A stretch of 64,000 bases of DNA from Aeoliella straminimaris. Its GTDB lineage: Bacteria > Planctomycetota > Planctomycetia > Pirellulales > Lacipirellulaceae. The stretch's first letter is position 1; every line of letters begins with the position of its first letter. Location of the stretch: contig NZ_JAMXLR010000077.1 of NCBI RefSeq assembly GCF_024054565.1, positions 186,001-250,000 of the forward strand. Direction: 5' to 3'. The notes under the pieces were generated by a model. That model was not told the origin of the DNA. It saw nothing but the letters and a program-made list of their open reading frames with translations, and did no database searches. This document shows positions 1 through 7,922 of the stretch, piece by piece. The position numbers were made by a program, and so were the translations under genes.

Positions 1-1787
1 ATCGAAGCGACAGCCCACTTTGTATCGGTCAGCAGGGGGGCAAACATCTGCATGGGGAAGCCACCCACCAACTGCGCTTGGTCCTGCGGACTCGCTTGTG
101 CCTGGAACCGCTGCATATCGAAGGCCATGACAATTTGTTTATCCGCCGCCTGTTGCCACTGCTCGGCCCAAGCTCGCTTGGTTTGCACTGCCGGTGGCAA
201 GCTGCGTTTCGCATCCGCTCTGCCGAACTGGTCGAAGACAATGGTTCGCGCGTCGATCTTCGTAAGCCGTTGGTATTTGGTCTGCCAAACGGTCGAACTT
301 GGCGCGGTGTACTGCTCGTCGTCTTTCATTTTGTCTACCGTCGTGGCGACGAGTGCATCGCATGCCGGTGCGTCGACGAACCGGACGACGAACCGTGGTT
401 CCTCCATTGGAAACCCATACACCAAGACCAAGAATTCAGCCACTTGGGCGACTGAGATGTTGCTGTTTTTTAGGCGACTGCTCTGAAGCACTTCGTCGAT
501 TTTTGGAACTAACTCCTTGAGCGAGGGCTGTCCCAAGAGCTCGGCCGGGCGTATGGAAACAGCGTATACGGTGCTGTCTGGAAAGACCTCCAGGCCGATG
601 CGGGGTACCTTCTCCAACTTCTCAGCACTACCGCGCGGCCCCGTATCGGCAAGCAGTTCTGCCGCGTCTTGTCCAATCGCCACCTGGCGGACACCGGCCA
701 CGGCCACCGCCGCCAGGGCCAGGCTCACAGCAGCCACCGAGCGAGCCAGCGGGCCAATCGACTTACTGGAAGTTCGTTGCTTTGCTTCGCGTAACATTTC
801 CACTCTCCTCATGAGTAGGGAGCGGCCGGGGATCAGAGTCCTCGCCGGTCCGGACAAGCGATGATTGGGAGTCGCCAGCGCCAAGGACGCCAGCGAATGG
901 AGGTAGCTTTGCCGGTCGCCCACCAGTCGCACCGCCAGAGCGTCGGCGGCCAGTTCTTGTTCCATCTGCAGGCGGCCGGCCAGCCAATGCACCAGCGGAT
1001 GGTAGAAGTGCACCGCCACGGCCAGTCGCGCGATCAGCCAGGAGCGGTAGTCGCGGGCAGCGATGTGCGCAAGTTCATGCGCCAGCACGACCTTTCGTTC
1101 ATCGTCCGACCAGTCACGCCAGCGCGCCGGCAGCAAGATCGTCGGTCGCCACCAACCGACCGTGGCGGGGGTGGCGATGGTGGACGACTGACGCAACTGA
1201 ACACCAGCGGTGGTGCCGAGCCTCGTCTGCAGATCAGCCAGCAGCGACAGAGTCGACGCATCTTCCGCGCCCAGTGGGCGACTTTCGGCCACCAGTCGTC
1301 GCACGATCCACACGCCCCATGCGAAGCGGGCGACACCAATCACCAAGCACGCGGCCAGCAACCACCGCGCGGCGGTTCGCCAGGAGAAAGTGATCGATGC
1401 CGGTTCGGCCGAGTCGGCTGGTGGAGCAAAATCGGACAGCGCATCGGTAAACGCGTCCCATGCCGCCAGGGCAGGGGAGAGCAGCGAGTCGTCTGTCGCC
1501 GGTGCAGAACTCGGTGCTACCGGCGTGGAATCCTCTGCAGCGGCTGCTTCCGTTGTAGCGGGAGTGGAAGTAGCCACTTCGCCCGCCGTGCGAGCCGGCG
1601 ATAGTTCCCACCGCGGCCAGGGGCTGGCGGCCAGCGCTGTGAGCACGAGCACCAGCGTCAGACTGACCGACGCGGTGATCGAACCGAGCGAGGCGTGCAA
1701 TCTTCTTGCCACCAGATACACCACGCCCGCCACCACGGCGAACAGCGTGACCTGCACCACGCACGACACAAGAACTGCTGTACTCAT
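1..1787 (-). CDS. BlaR1/MecR1-type M56 family membrane metallopeptidase (3' end outside window)
   Basis: This is read by translating the minus strand directly; the frame stays open to the window edge, so the C-terminus is missing. The N-terminus has membrane segments at about residues 5-27 and 38-55, an Ala/Thr/Pro-rich linker, another hydrophobic segment near 140-160, and then the M56 zinc site HELAH at about 236-240. It is followed by YHPLVHWLAGRLQMEQELAA, whose downstream Glu is the expected third ligand. In known BlaR1/MecR1 proteins this domain cleaves a cytoplasmic BlaI-type repressor after signal sensing. The start ATG overlaps the blaI stop as ATGA, so the two are translationally coupled. 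After about residue 290 a region unlike BlaR1 sensor domains (PDSTVYAVSIRPAELLGQ) follows; its function is unknown to me. Family confident, signal unknown. Confidence 0.88.
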   Translation of the reverse strand, partial: MSTAVLVSCVVQVTLFAVVAGVVYLVARRLHASLGSITASVSLTLVLVLTALAASPWPRWELSPARTAGEVATSTPATTEAAAAEDSTPVAPSSAPATDDSLLSPALAAWDAFTDALSDFAPPADSAEPASITFSWRTAARWLLAACLVIGVARFAWGVWIVRRLVAESRPLGAEDASTLSLLADLQTRLGTTAGVQLRQSSTIATPATVGWWRPTILLPARWRDWSDDERKVVLAHELAHIAARDYRSWLIARLAVAVHFYHPLVHWLAGRLQMEQELAADALAVRLVGDRQSYLHSLASLALATPNHRLSGPARTLIPGRSLLMRRVEMLREAKQRTSSKSIGPLARSVAAVSLALAAVAVAGVRQVAIGQDAAELLADTGPRGSAEKLEKVPRIGLEVFPDSTVYAVSIRPAELLGQPSLKELVPKIDEVLQSSRLKNSNISVAQVAEFLVLVYGFPMEEPRFVVRFVDAPACDALVATTVDKMKDDEQYTAPSSTVWQTKYQRLTKIDARTIVFDQFGRADAKRSLPPAVQTKRAWAEQWQQAADKQIVMAFDMQRFQAQASPQDQAQLVGGFPMQMFAPLLTDTKWAVAS

Positions 1788-2167
1788 TGTTTGCCCCCTT
1801 CGAGAATCTGCTCCAGTACTTCGCGTTCTTTCTTGGTGAGCTTCCGCCCATCCAATAGCCGCACCAGCAGGGCCTCGCGCGAACCTTGGAATACCCGCTG
1901 CACCATGTCGGTGACCAGCCGTTTGGAGACGTCGTCGAAGTCCTTCAGCGGCTTATAGATGAACGGCCGGGCGTCGCCTGTTTGTTCGAGGAAGCCTTTG
2001 TCGACGAGAATCTTCACCAGTGTGGCGACCGTGGTGTACGCTAGGTCGCGGCCCCCCTGGGCCAACTGGTCGCGGGCATCCATGGCGGTCATGGCCCCCT
2101 GATCCCAAAACACATGCATCAATTCGAGCTCGCGCTCGGTGAGCTCGGTAGCCTTTGGCCGCGCCAT
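1784..2167 (-). CDS. blaI: BlaI/MecI/CopY family winged-helix repressor
   Basis: A 127-residue protein beginning MARPKATELTERELELMHVFW. It shows the family's N-terminal winged helix (WDQGAMTAMDARDQL, then YTTVATLVKILVDKGFL, the conserved recognition region) and a C-terminal dimerisation helix set. I chose the ATG at 2167 rather than the longer frame starting at 2221, because a GGGGA Shine-Dalgarno lies just upstream and BlaI homologues begin at this point. By family knowledge it dimerises on operators and is cleaved by its M56 partner. Here that is the immediately following, ATGA-overlapping gene. I saw no clear canonical TACA-type operator in the 100 bp upstream. The regulated genes beyond the pair itself cannot be named from this window. 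Confidence 0.92.
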   Translation of the reverse strand: MARPKATELTERELELMHVFWDQGAMTAMDARDQLAQGGRDLAYTTVATLVKILVDKGFLEQTGDARPFIYKPLKDFDDVSKRLVTDMVQRVFQGSREALLVRLLDGRKLTKKEREVLEQILEGGKQ

Positions 2168-2281
2168 TGCAGAGTCCCCGTGGCGTGATGTTTGGTTATT
2201 TAGATTTGGTTTTATCGACAAGCGTGGCGTGCGTCAAGCCTTTTCTGAGAATACAAGGAATTGATCTCCTATCCGTCGCGC

Positions 2282-2318
2282 AAAAAAAAGAACGCCACCC
2301 CAGGGGGGCGGCGTTCTT
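2282..2318 (-). terminator. Rho-independent terminator of the PEP-CTERM gene
   Basis: A perfect 9-bp stem AAGAACGCC/GGCGTTCTT (2288-2296 with 2310-2318), extended by four inner G-C pairs after one mismatch. On the minus strand it is followed by eight T residues. It lies 37 bp past the stop of the minus-strand gene ending at 2355 and insulates it from blaI. Confidence 0.88.
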
Positions 2319-2354
2319 GGTTGTCACGCTTTCGATAGAAAACCTGGAGGAACG

Positions 2355-3173
2355 TTAGGCCAGGCGTTTGCACGCCAGGGCCGTCACGCCGGCAAGGGCC
2401 AGCATCAACATGGAGCCCGGCTCAGGAACTCTTTCGCCACTTAGTGCGAACACGGCCATGCGATCACCGCCCGTGTTGGTAATGGTCACGGAGGTCAGCG
2501 TCTTCGCGGCGTCTGCCGGGGTAAGATCGAAGAGCGACTCGTTGATGCTGATGATCGGGTTCTCTTGATAGAAGATGACGGTGTAGCCCTCTTCACTCTT
2601 GTTGGAAGCACGCCCGCCCACGTTGAAGGCCACGTCGGCGTTGGTGTTGAACCAGTCGGTGCCGATGCCAGTACCCGAATCGACGAAGTAGTCGGAGGTT
2701 GACGCGTCTTCGAACCCGAGGGTTACGGTTGCGGTCTTGGCGCCGAACCCGGATGCGCCATAGAGAGCGATCGAGCTGAACTGGCCGGGCTCGGCCAGAG
2801 TCAGCGTGCCCGAGGTGCCACCGTCGAGACCGATGACGTTGTTCTGATCGAAGGGCTGGAACTCAAAGGTCCCGTTGCCGGTCAGACTGCTGTGCGTTCC
2901 GGCGACGAGCCCCTGGACCTGCGTGTCGGGAACGCCTTGAGCGCCGTCCCACACCGTGAAGAGGCCCTCCTCGACCCAGGTTTGGTTCTCGGCTTGGCCG
3001 AATCCTCCGTCCATCGTTCCGGTGACCGATGTGTTGTAGGGCGCGGACCCTACTTCGATCACCATGTCATGGTTCCAGCCGGTCGCCGCGAGCGGAGTGA
3101 CCGCGGCATTGGCGGAGTTGCTCGCGGCGGCGATCGCGCACGCGAGAGTAGCAAAAACCCAAAAGTCCCTCAT
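2355..3173 (-). CDS. Exported protein with PEP-CTERM sorting signal
   Basis: 272 residues. I chose the start at 3173 (MRDFWVFATLACAIAAASNS) because GAGGAAGA stands 6 nt upstream and a signal peptide follows at once, with likely cleavage after about residue 24 (ANA-AV). The C-terminus is a textbook PEP-CTERM tail: VPEPGS, a hydrophobic helix (MLMLALAGVTALA) and a basic end (CKRLA). By family knowledge this tail directs exosortase-dependent export and anchoring. The body is a beta-rich, Gly/Thr/Asp-rich domain with no enzyme motif that I recognise, resembling other planctomycete PEP-CTERM proteins of unknown role. It is monocistronic: its own terminator follows, and ruvB upstream is separated by about 350 bp. 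Confidence 0.88.
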   Translation of the reverse strand: MRDFWVFATLACAIAAASNSANAAVTPLAATGWNHDMVIEVGSAPYNTSVTGTMDGGFGQAENQTWVEEGLFTVWDGAQGVPDTQVQGLVAGTHSSLTGNGTFEFQPFDQNNVIGLDGGTSGTLTLAEPGQFSSIALYGASGFGAKTATVTLGFEDASTSDYFVDSGTGIGTDWFNTNADVAFNVGGRASNKSEEGYTVIFYQENPIISINESLFDLTPADAAKTLTSVTITNTGGDRMAVFALSGERVPEPGSMLMLALAGVTALACKRLA

Positions 3174-3288
3174 TAGATCTTCCTCACATTGCAAGTACGT
3201 CAACAGAGCAGAAAAACACAGAAAAGCAAAACAGCGAAGAGACAGTCCCTCCCAGTTATGTAGATACCGCCGCCCGCGCTTTGGTTAC

Positions 3289-3316
3289 AAAAAAAACGCA
3301 GAAAATTGCGGTTTTC
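3289..3316 (-). terminator. Possible ruvB transcript terminator
   Basis: On the minus strand AAAA(C)CGCA and TGCGTTTT form a short stem with one bulge, followed by a run of eight T. It is 214 bp downstream of the ruvB stop. The stem is weak. The 3174-3529 interval also contains a GC-rich palindrome at 3388-3402 (GCGGCGG-T-CCGCCGC); I see no gene in it. Confidence 0.45.
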
Positions 3317-3529
3317 CCGGAAAGCTCGCACACTGCACACATTCCGCCGAGTCGGCCGGTGCCTGAGTTAGTCGTCGACTTCCTGTGGCGGCGGTCCGCC
3401 GCAACGGTTCAAGAGAATCCCACCCCCGGTGCAACGGCCGTCCCACGGGGTACGGAGCATGCGTTGTGCGTCGGTATTCAGGCGGAGCCTTATTACAGGA
3501 GTTCGAGAGGCGATGGGCTCGCTCCATCC

Positions 3530-4597
3530 TCAGCTCGCAAACAGCGCCGTCTCACCAGGAGGCGATTGCCCCAGGTGCTCGTAACCCTTGGTGGTGAGTT
3601 TGCGGCCGCGGGGGGTGCGGACCACGAGTTCGGTCCGCAGCAGGAAGGGTTCCACTTCGTCGGTCAGCGTGTCGCACGCCGTGTTCAGCGTGTGGGCTAC
3701 TGCTTCGACGCCCACTGGGCCGCCGTGGAACACGCGGAGGATGGTCTCCAGGTACTTGCGATCCTGCGGGTCGAGCCCCAGTTGGTCGACGCCCAGCATG
3801 TCGAGCGCCGCGGTGGCGATCTCGCCAGTCATGTCGCCGTCGGCTCGGCTCGTGGCGTAATCGCGCACCCACCGCAAGCGGTTGTTGGCGATGCGGGGCG
3901 TGCCGCGGCTGGCGCGGGCGATCTGCTGGGCTGCGTGGTCGTCCAGCACGGTGCGAAGCTTCGTCGCGTTGCGGTGGACGATCTCCATCAGTTCATCGAG
4001 GGAGTAGAAGTCGAGGTGCTCGCGAATCTGAAACCGGTCCCGCAGCGGTGCCGACAGCAAGCCGGTGCGAGTTGTGGCGCCAATCAGAGTGAACGGACGC
4101 AGGTTCATGTTCACCGTGCGGGCGTTGACCCCTTCGCCCAGCGTGATGTCGATGCGGAAGTCTTCCATCGCCGGGTACATGAACTCTTCCACGGCCTTGG
4201 GCAGGCGATGGATCTCGTCGATGAACAGCACCGATCCTTCTTCGGCGTTGGTGAGGTACGGCAGCAGGTCCTTCGGCGCGGCGAGCGCCGCGCCGCTGGC
4301 GATCTGCAGGCTCACCCCCAGGTCGCGGGGAATGCAGGTGGCGAAGGTGGTTTTGCCGAGTCCCGGTGGGCCGTCCAGCAGGATGTGCCCGAGCGGTTCG
4401 CCCCGCTTGGAGGCCGCATCGACGGCGATGCGGAGCCGCTCGGCCACCTGCCGTTGGCCAACCATCTCGTTCATGTGCTTGGGCCGCAGCGCAATGTCGT
4501 CCTCGCTGTTGCGTTCTGGCTGCACCGAGCCGAGCGTGCTTTCGGATTCGTCCTCGGGCCAGGAGTCGTCGGACGAAAGGATGGTTTCGCGGGGCAT
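3530..4597 (-). CDS. ruvB: Holliday junction branch-migration DNA helicase RuvB
   Basis: 355 residues, the normal RuvB length. An acidic N-terminal extension of about 35 residues precedes the AAA+ core: RPKHMNEMVGQ, Walker A GPPGLGKTT (about 76-84), Walker B with DEIH (about 126-129), sensor 1 IGATTRTG, the arginine-finger segment APLRDRF, and the C-terminal winged-helix hallmark RGTPRIANNRL. RuvB hexamers pump DNA through a RuvA-bound junction while RuvC cuts. It is not in an operon with ruvA (9466) or ruvC (10907): five other genes lie between ruvB and ruvA. The start is the only ATG fitting family length; no strong ribosome-binding site is visible. Confidence 0.97.
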   Translation of the reverse strand: MPRETILSSDDSWPEDESESTLGSVQPERNSEDDIALRPKHMNEMVGQRQVAERLRIAVDAASKRGEPLGHILLDGPPGLGKTTFATCIPRDLGVSLQIASGAALAAPKDLLPYLTNAEEGSVLFIDEIHRLPKAVEEFMYPAMEDFRIDITLGEGVNARTVNMNLRPFTLIGATTRTGLLSAPLRDRFQIREHLDFYSLDELMEIVHRNATKLRTVLDDHAAQQIARASRGTPRIANNRLRWVRDYATSRADGDMTGEIATAALDMLGVDQLGLDPQDRKYLETILRVFHGGPVGVEAVAHTLNTACDTLTDEVEPFLLRTELVVRTPRGRKLTTKGYEHLGQSPPGETALFAS

Positions 4598-4771
4598 GGC
4601 AGCATAGGGGGCAAAAGTACAGGCGGTCCAGTTGTCCGATCATACCAAATCGCCCCACCAATGCGGAATGCGGATCGGCCAGAAGCGAGTGTGCCGGCGG
4701 TTTTCCTCGGCCCAGTCGTGCTATACTCGCTGTTTTCCGATCTGTGAACCGATTCTTCGACCCCGCTTGTC

Positions 4772-5887
4772 ATGCAACTGCAGACCTACTTGCGTTCCCG
4801 TACCCGCCAGCCAGAGTTTCTTGGCCGCATGATGCTGATCATCCTGGCGGTAGGGCTGTTGCTGGCGTTTGTGGTGCAAGCATCCGAACCGAACTCGGAG
4901 GAGGGCGGGGCGTTGCTACGGGTGTCCGATCAGCAAGGCGCCATCTACGACAAGCTCACGCAGCTTTCGCAAAACCGCCAGTGGGTTGAGTACTGGTGGA
5001 CGATTCCCCGCTACATGTGGCACTCTATCGTGCCAGGGCCGGCGCTGCTTGCGGGCCTGACCGGAATCTGCTGGTTTGTCTTCATCGTTCAGGCGGGTCA
5101 GCCGCATCGCCAGGGTGGAATTCGCTGGCCGCTGGCCGCCGTGGCGGTGGTGCTGGGGGTGCTTAGTATCTGGCCAACCTTGTTTGCCGTGGACTGGCAG
5201 AGGATCGAGTGGAACCTGGTGATGACGGATGACCTTCGCGGGGGACTCCGGTTCTTTATCCTGGGGGTCGGGCTGCGCGAGGAACTCTCGAAGTTGCTGT
5301 TGTTCCTGCCGCTGGTGCCTTGGATTATTCGTCGCGGCAGCGAGCGCGAAGCACTACTCGTGGCGGCCTGCGTGGGGCTGGGCTTTGCCATGGAAGAAAA
5401 CATCGGCTACTTCTTGCGGGGTGAAGATGCTTCCGGCCGATTTTTGACCGCTAACTTCTTCCACATGGCGACCACTGGGTTGTGTGGATTGGCCGTGTGT
5501 CGGGCGATCTGGAACCCTCGCCAGCGATTGGGCGAAGCGATCGCCATCGTGCTGCTGATGATCGTCGGTCATGGCTTGTACGACGCCGTGATCGTGCTGC
5601 CGAGCCTGCAAATGTACGGCATCTTCAGCTTCCTCTTGATCGTGGGGCTAGCCTACTGGTTCTTTCACGAACTCCGCACCTGGTGGCAGTCGCCCGGTGA
5701 GACCATCAGCTTGACCGCCACGTTCCTGGCATCGGTATCGATCATCGTGGCCGCGACACTCGTCTACCTGTCTTCGCTGGTAGGGCTGCAACAGGCTGCA
5801 CAGTTGGTGATCTTGCCGACCCTGGCACTCGGCTTGACGGTCTACATGTTCCTGCGCGAAATGCCCGAGTCGATCATCGACGTGTAG
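4772..5887 (+). CDS. PrsW-like intramembrane metalloprotease
   Basis: 371 residues with about nine hydrophobic segments. It has the conserved motifs of the PrsW/CPBP membrane protease group: REELSKLL (EExxK) near residue 170, GLGFAMEENIGY (ExxxN) near 205, FFHM near 230 and GHGLYDAV near 270. In Bacillus PrsW performs site-1 cleavage of an anti-sigma factor; whether this protein does so is inference. No anti-sigma or sigma factor gene is adjacent. It is transcribed away from ruvB across a 174-bp divergent gap and ends 13 bp before the convergent hydrolase stop at 5901. Membership of the wider family is clear, the substrate unknown. Confidence 0.8.
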   Translation: MQLQTYLRSRTRQPEFLGRMMLIILAVGLLLAFVVQASEPNSEEGGALLRVSDQQGAIYDKLTQLSQNRQWVEYWWTIPRYMWHSIVPGPALLAGLTGICWFVFIVQAGQPHRQGGIRWPLAAVAVVLGVLSIWPTLFAVDWQRIEWNLVMTDDLRGGLRFFILGVGLREELSKLLLFLPLVPWIIRRGSEREALLVAACVGLGFAMEENIGYFLRGEDASGRFLTANFFHMATTGLCGLAVCRAIWNPRQRLGEAIAIVLLMIVGHGLYDAVIVLPSLQMYGIFSFLLIVGLAYWFFHELRTWWQSPGETISLTATFLASVSIIVAATLVYLSSLVGLQQAAQLVILPTLALGLTVYMFLREMPESIIDV

Positions 5888-5900
5888 AGAGTGGGCTGTG

Positions 5901-6743
5901 CTAGTTCGCCTGCAGCACGTGGGACGAATCGTCCAACTGCTGGGTGTCCGAATTGTGGAACGAATGGCTGCGTTCGACACGGTTCAGGAACTTGTCGAGT
6001 GCCGTGTAGTAGTCGGGCGGCAACGGTTCGTTGTGCCGACCGCTCGGAATCTCGAAGAACTGCTTCAGGTAGCCCGGCGCGCGGTCGGTCAACTGTCGGG
6101 CGAGTGCCACGGGCACCACTTCGTCGGTGGTGCGATGGCTTTGGAACACGGGGCCCTCGTACCGTTGGATTCGCTCCAGCGAATCGTAGCGATCACGCAT
6201 CAGGGTCTTTACGGGCAGCCACGGATAATTGTAGCTCGCGGCGTCGACCATTCTGGGGAACGTGGCGTGCAGCACCACGGCCTTGGCCGAACGTTCGGCA
6301 GCGATTGCTACGCTTATACCGCCACCCAGCGAACGACCCATCAGGATCACGTCGTCGGCTGCCATGCCGGTTCGCTTGAGCAACCACTCGTGCGCTGCCA
6401 GTCCGTCGGCAATCAAACCCTTTTCGGTCGGACGACCTTTGCTCTTGCCGTAGCCACGATAGTCGTACACGAACACCGTGGCGTCGAGCATCGACTGCAG
6501 CCGCAACAGCTGGTTCACCTGGTTGCCCACGTGCTCGTTATTGCCGTGCGAGTAAAGGATGACGTGCTTGGGCTCGGGGTGCGGTACGAACCAACCATGC
6601 AGCTCGGTACCATCGGCCGAAGGGAAGAAGACGTCTTCGTTCTCAATCCACTTCGGCGACCAATCGCCTGTGGAGGTCGAAGGAGACGGGTACACAAGTA
6701 GACGCTCGACGGCGCGAATCGGATTCAATGACAGGTGAGGCAT
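5901..6743 (-). CDS. Alpha/beta hydrolase (tandem paralogue 1)
   Basis: About 280 residues from the ATG at 6743 (MPHLSLNPIRAVERLLVYPS); a longer GTG start at 6824 is possible but adds a Pro-rich stretch lacking in the neighbour. It has the fold's oxyanion region YSHGNNEH, YDYRGYGKS, the nucleophile elbow GRSLGGG (Ser), and the late DEVVP Asp and GRHNEP His. This matches the BEM46/ABHD13-like serine hydrolases. It is closely related over its whole length to the next gene upstream (6970-7788), sharing LVYP, TGDW/TGNW, SADGT.LHGW, DYRGYG, MGRSLGGG, YPWLPV and RYDS. Unlike that paralogue it has no clear N-terminal membrane anchor. Substrate unknown. Confidence 0.85.
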   Translation of the reverse strand: MPHLSLNPIRAVERLLVYPSPSTSTGDWSPKWIENEDVFFPSADGTELHGWFVPHPEPKHVILYSHGNNEHVGNQVNQLLRLQSMLDATVFVYDYRGYGKSKGRPTEKGLIADGLAAHEWLLKRTGMAADDVILMGRSLGGGISVAIAAERSAKAVVLHATFPRMVDAASYNYPWLPVKTLMRDRYDSLERIQRYEGPVFQSHRTTDEVVPVALARQLTDRAPGYLKQFFEIPSGRHNEPLPPDYYTALDKFLNRVERSHSFHNSDTQQLDDSSHVLQAN

Positions 6744-6969
6744 GTTGGCCAGAAATGGGCCTGGGGGTGGGGAGGGCAGGTGTGCGGCTACCACACCTTC
6801 TATCGGAGGCAGGTGCCACAACACATCAGACTAGCTCATGGAGCCATTGGTGTCGATCGGGTAATCTGCGGGGATTTTGAGGGCGGCGGGAGCGGACATC
6901 CGCACGCGACACCTTTTTGCAGCCCTTTTTTCGACTTGCCGCCGACCGTTGGCTCGCCGAGCTGGCAAG

Positions 6970-7788
6970 TTAGAAATCCAAAAACTCGCGGAGCTTCGGG
7001 TAGTAATCGTCCGGCTGAGGTGTGTTGTGCAGACCGTCGGGAACATCGTACCACAGCTTGCGATCGGACTTCACCGACTTGAACAAAAGCTGAGCCTGAC
7101 TGTAGGGAATCACTTCGTCGCTGGTGCCGTGACTTTGCAGTACCGGGCCATCGTAATCGGCCAGGCGGGCGACCGAATCGTAACGGTTGCGCATCACCAG
7201 CCGCACCGGCAGCCACGGATAGTGCACGGCCGCTGTATCGACCATGCAGGCAAACGTGCTTTGCAGCACCACGGCTTTCGCGCCGAGCTTGGCAGCCGCG
7301 GCTGCCGCCACACCGCCGCCCAGCGAACGCCCCATGAGCACGATCTCATCGGGTTCCACGCCCGCCTGCTCGGCAAGATGCTTTTGAGCCGCGATGCCAT
7401 CGGCCACGACGCCCGCCTCGTGGGGCTTGCCCACGCTGTTGCCATAGCCGCGGTAGTCGAACACCATCACCGTGGCATCGAGCTCGTCACGCAGCCGCGA
7501 CATCAGACGCACATTGTGAGCGACCAACTCGCCATTGCCGTGGCAGTACAGCACGATGTGCTGGGGGCTGGGGTGCTCGAACAACCAGCCATGCAGCCGA
7601 GTGCCGTCGGCTGAGTCGAACCAGACGTCCTGGTGATTGAATCCCTCGGGTTGCCAGTTCCCCGTTGATAGCTGCGGGGCAGGGTAAACGAGCCAGGTTT
7701 CCAGAAAGGTCATAATCAGCACCACAATCAGATAGGCCATCAGCAGCGGCCTTACAACACGCCAGGTTCGCCCAAGCATAGCGTACAT
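6970..7788 (-). CDS. Membrane-anchored alpha/beta hydrolase (tandem paralogue 2)
   Basis: 272 residues. AGGAAG lies 7 nt before the ATG. An N-terminal transmembrane helix (about residues 15-32, LLMAYLIVVLIMTFLETW) should place the hydrolase domain outside the cytoplasm. The catalytic set is GRSLGGG (Ser), TSDEVIP (Asp) and GLHNTP (His). It belongs to the same BEM46-like group as its neighbour and is the nearest visible paralogue, so a local duplication is the simplest explanation. The 226-bp gap to paralogue 1 holds a GC-rich inverted repeat near 6940-6973 but no T-tract in the right orientation. Specific substrate unknown. Confidence 0.87.
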   Translation of the reverse strand: MYAMLGRTWRVVRPLLMAYLIVVLIMTFLETWLVYPAPQLSTGNWQPEGFNHQDVWFDSADGTRLHGWLFEHPSPQHIVLYCHGNGELVAHNVRLMSRLRDELDATVMVFDYRGYGNSVGKPHEAGVVADGIAAQKHLAEQAGVEPDEIVLMGRSLGGGVAAAAAAKLGAKAVVLQSTFACMVDTAAVHYPWLPVRLVMRNRYDSVARLADYDGPVLQSHGTSDEVIPYSQAQLLFKSVKSDRKLWYDVPDGLHNTPQPDDYYPKLREFLDF

Positions 7789-7922
7789 AGTGGCTTCCTG
7801 AGTAGTGATATGTCCAGTGGACGATAGCAGTTGCTACTGCCAGCCGCACTAGCAAATGTCGGCCCCGGCATAGTAATTGTAGAGTTGCCCGTACAGATTC
7901 TCGCCAATGCTTGCACGACGAT

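Noticed and set aside
6940..6973. Terminator between the two alpha/beta hydrolase genes
   Set aside because: A stem exists (ACTTGCC/GGCAAGT), but the T-run lies on the wrong side for minus-strand transcription.
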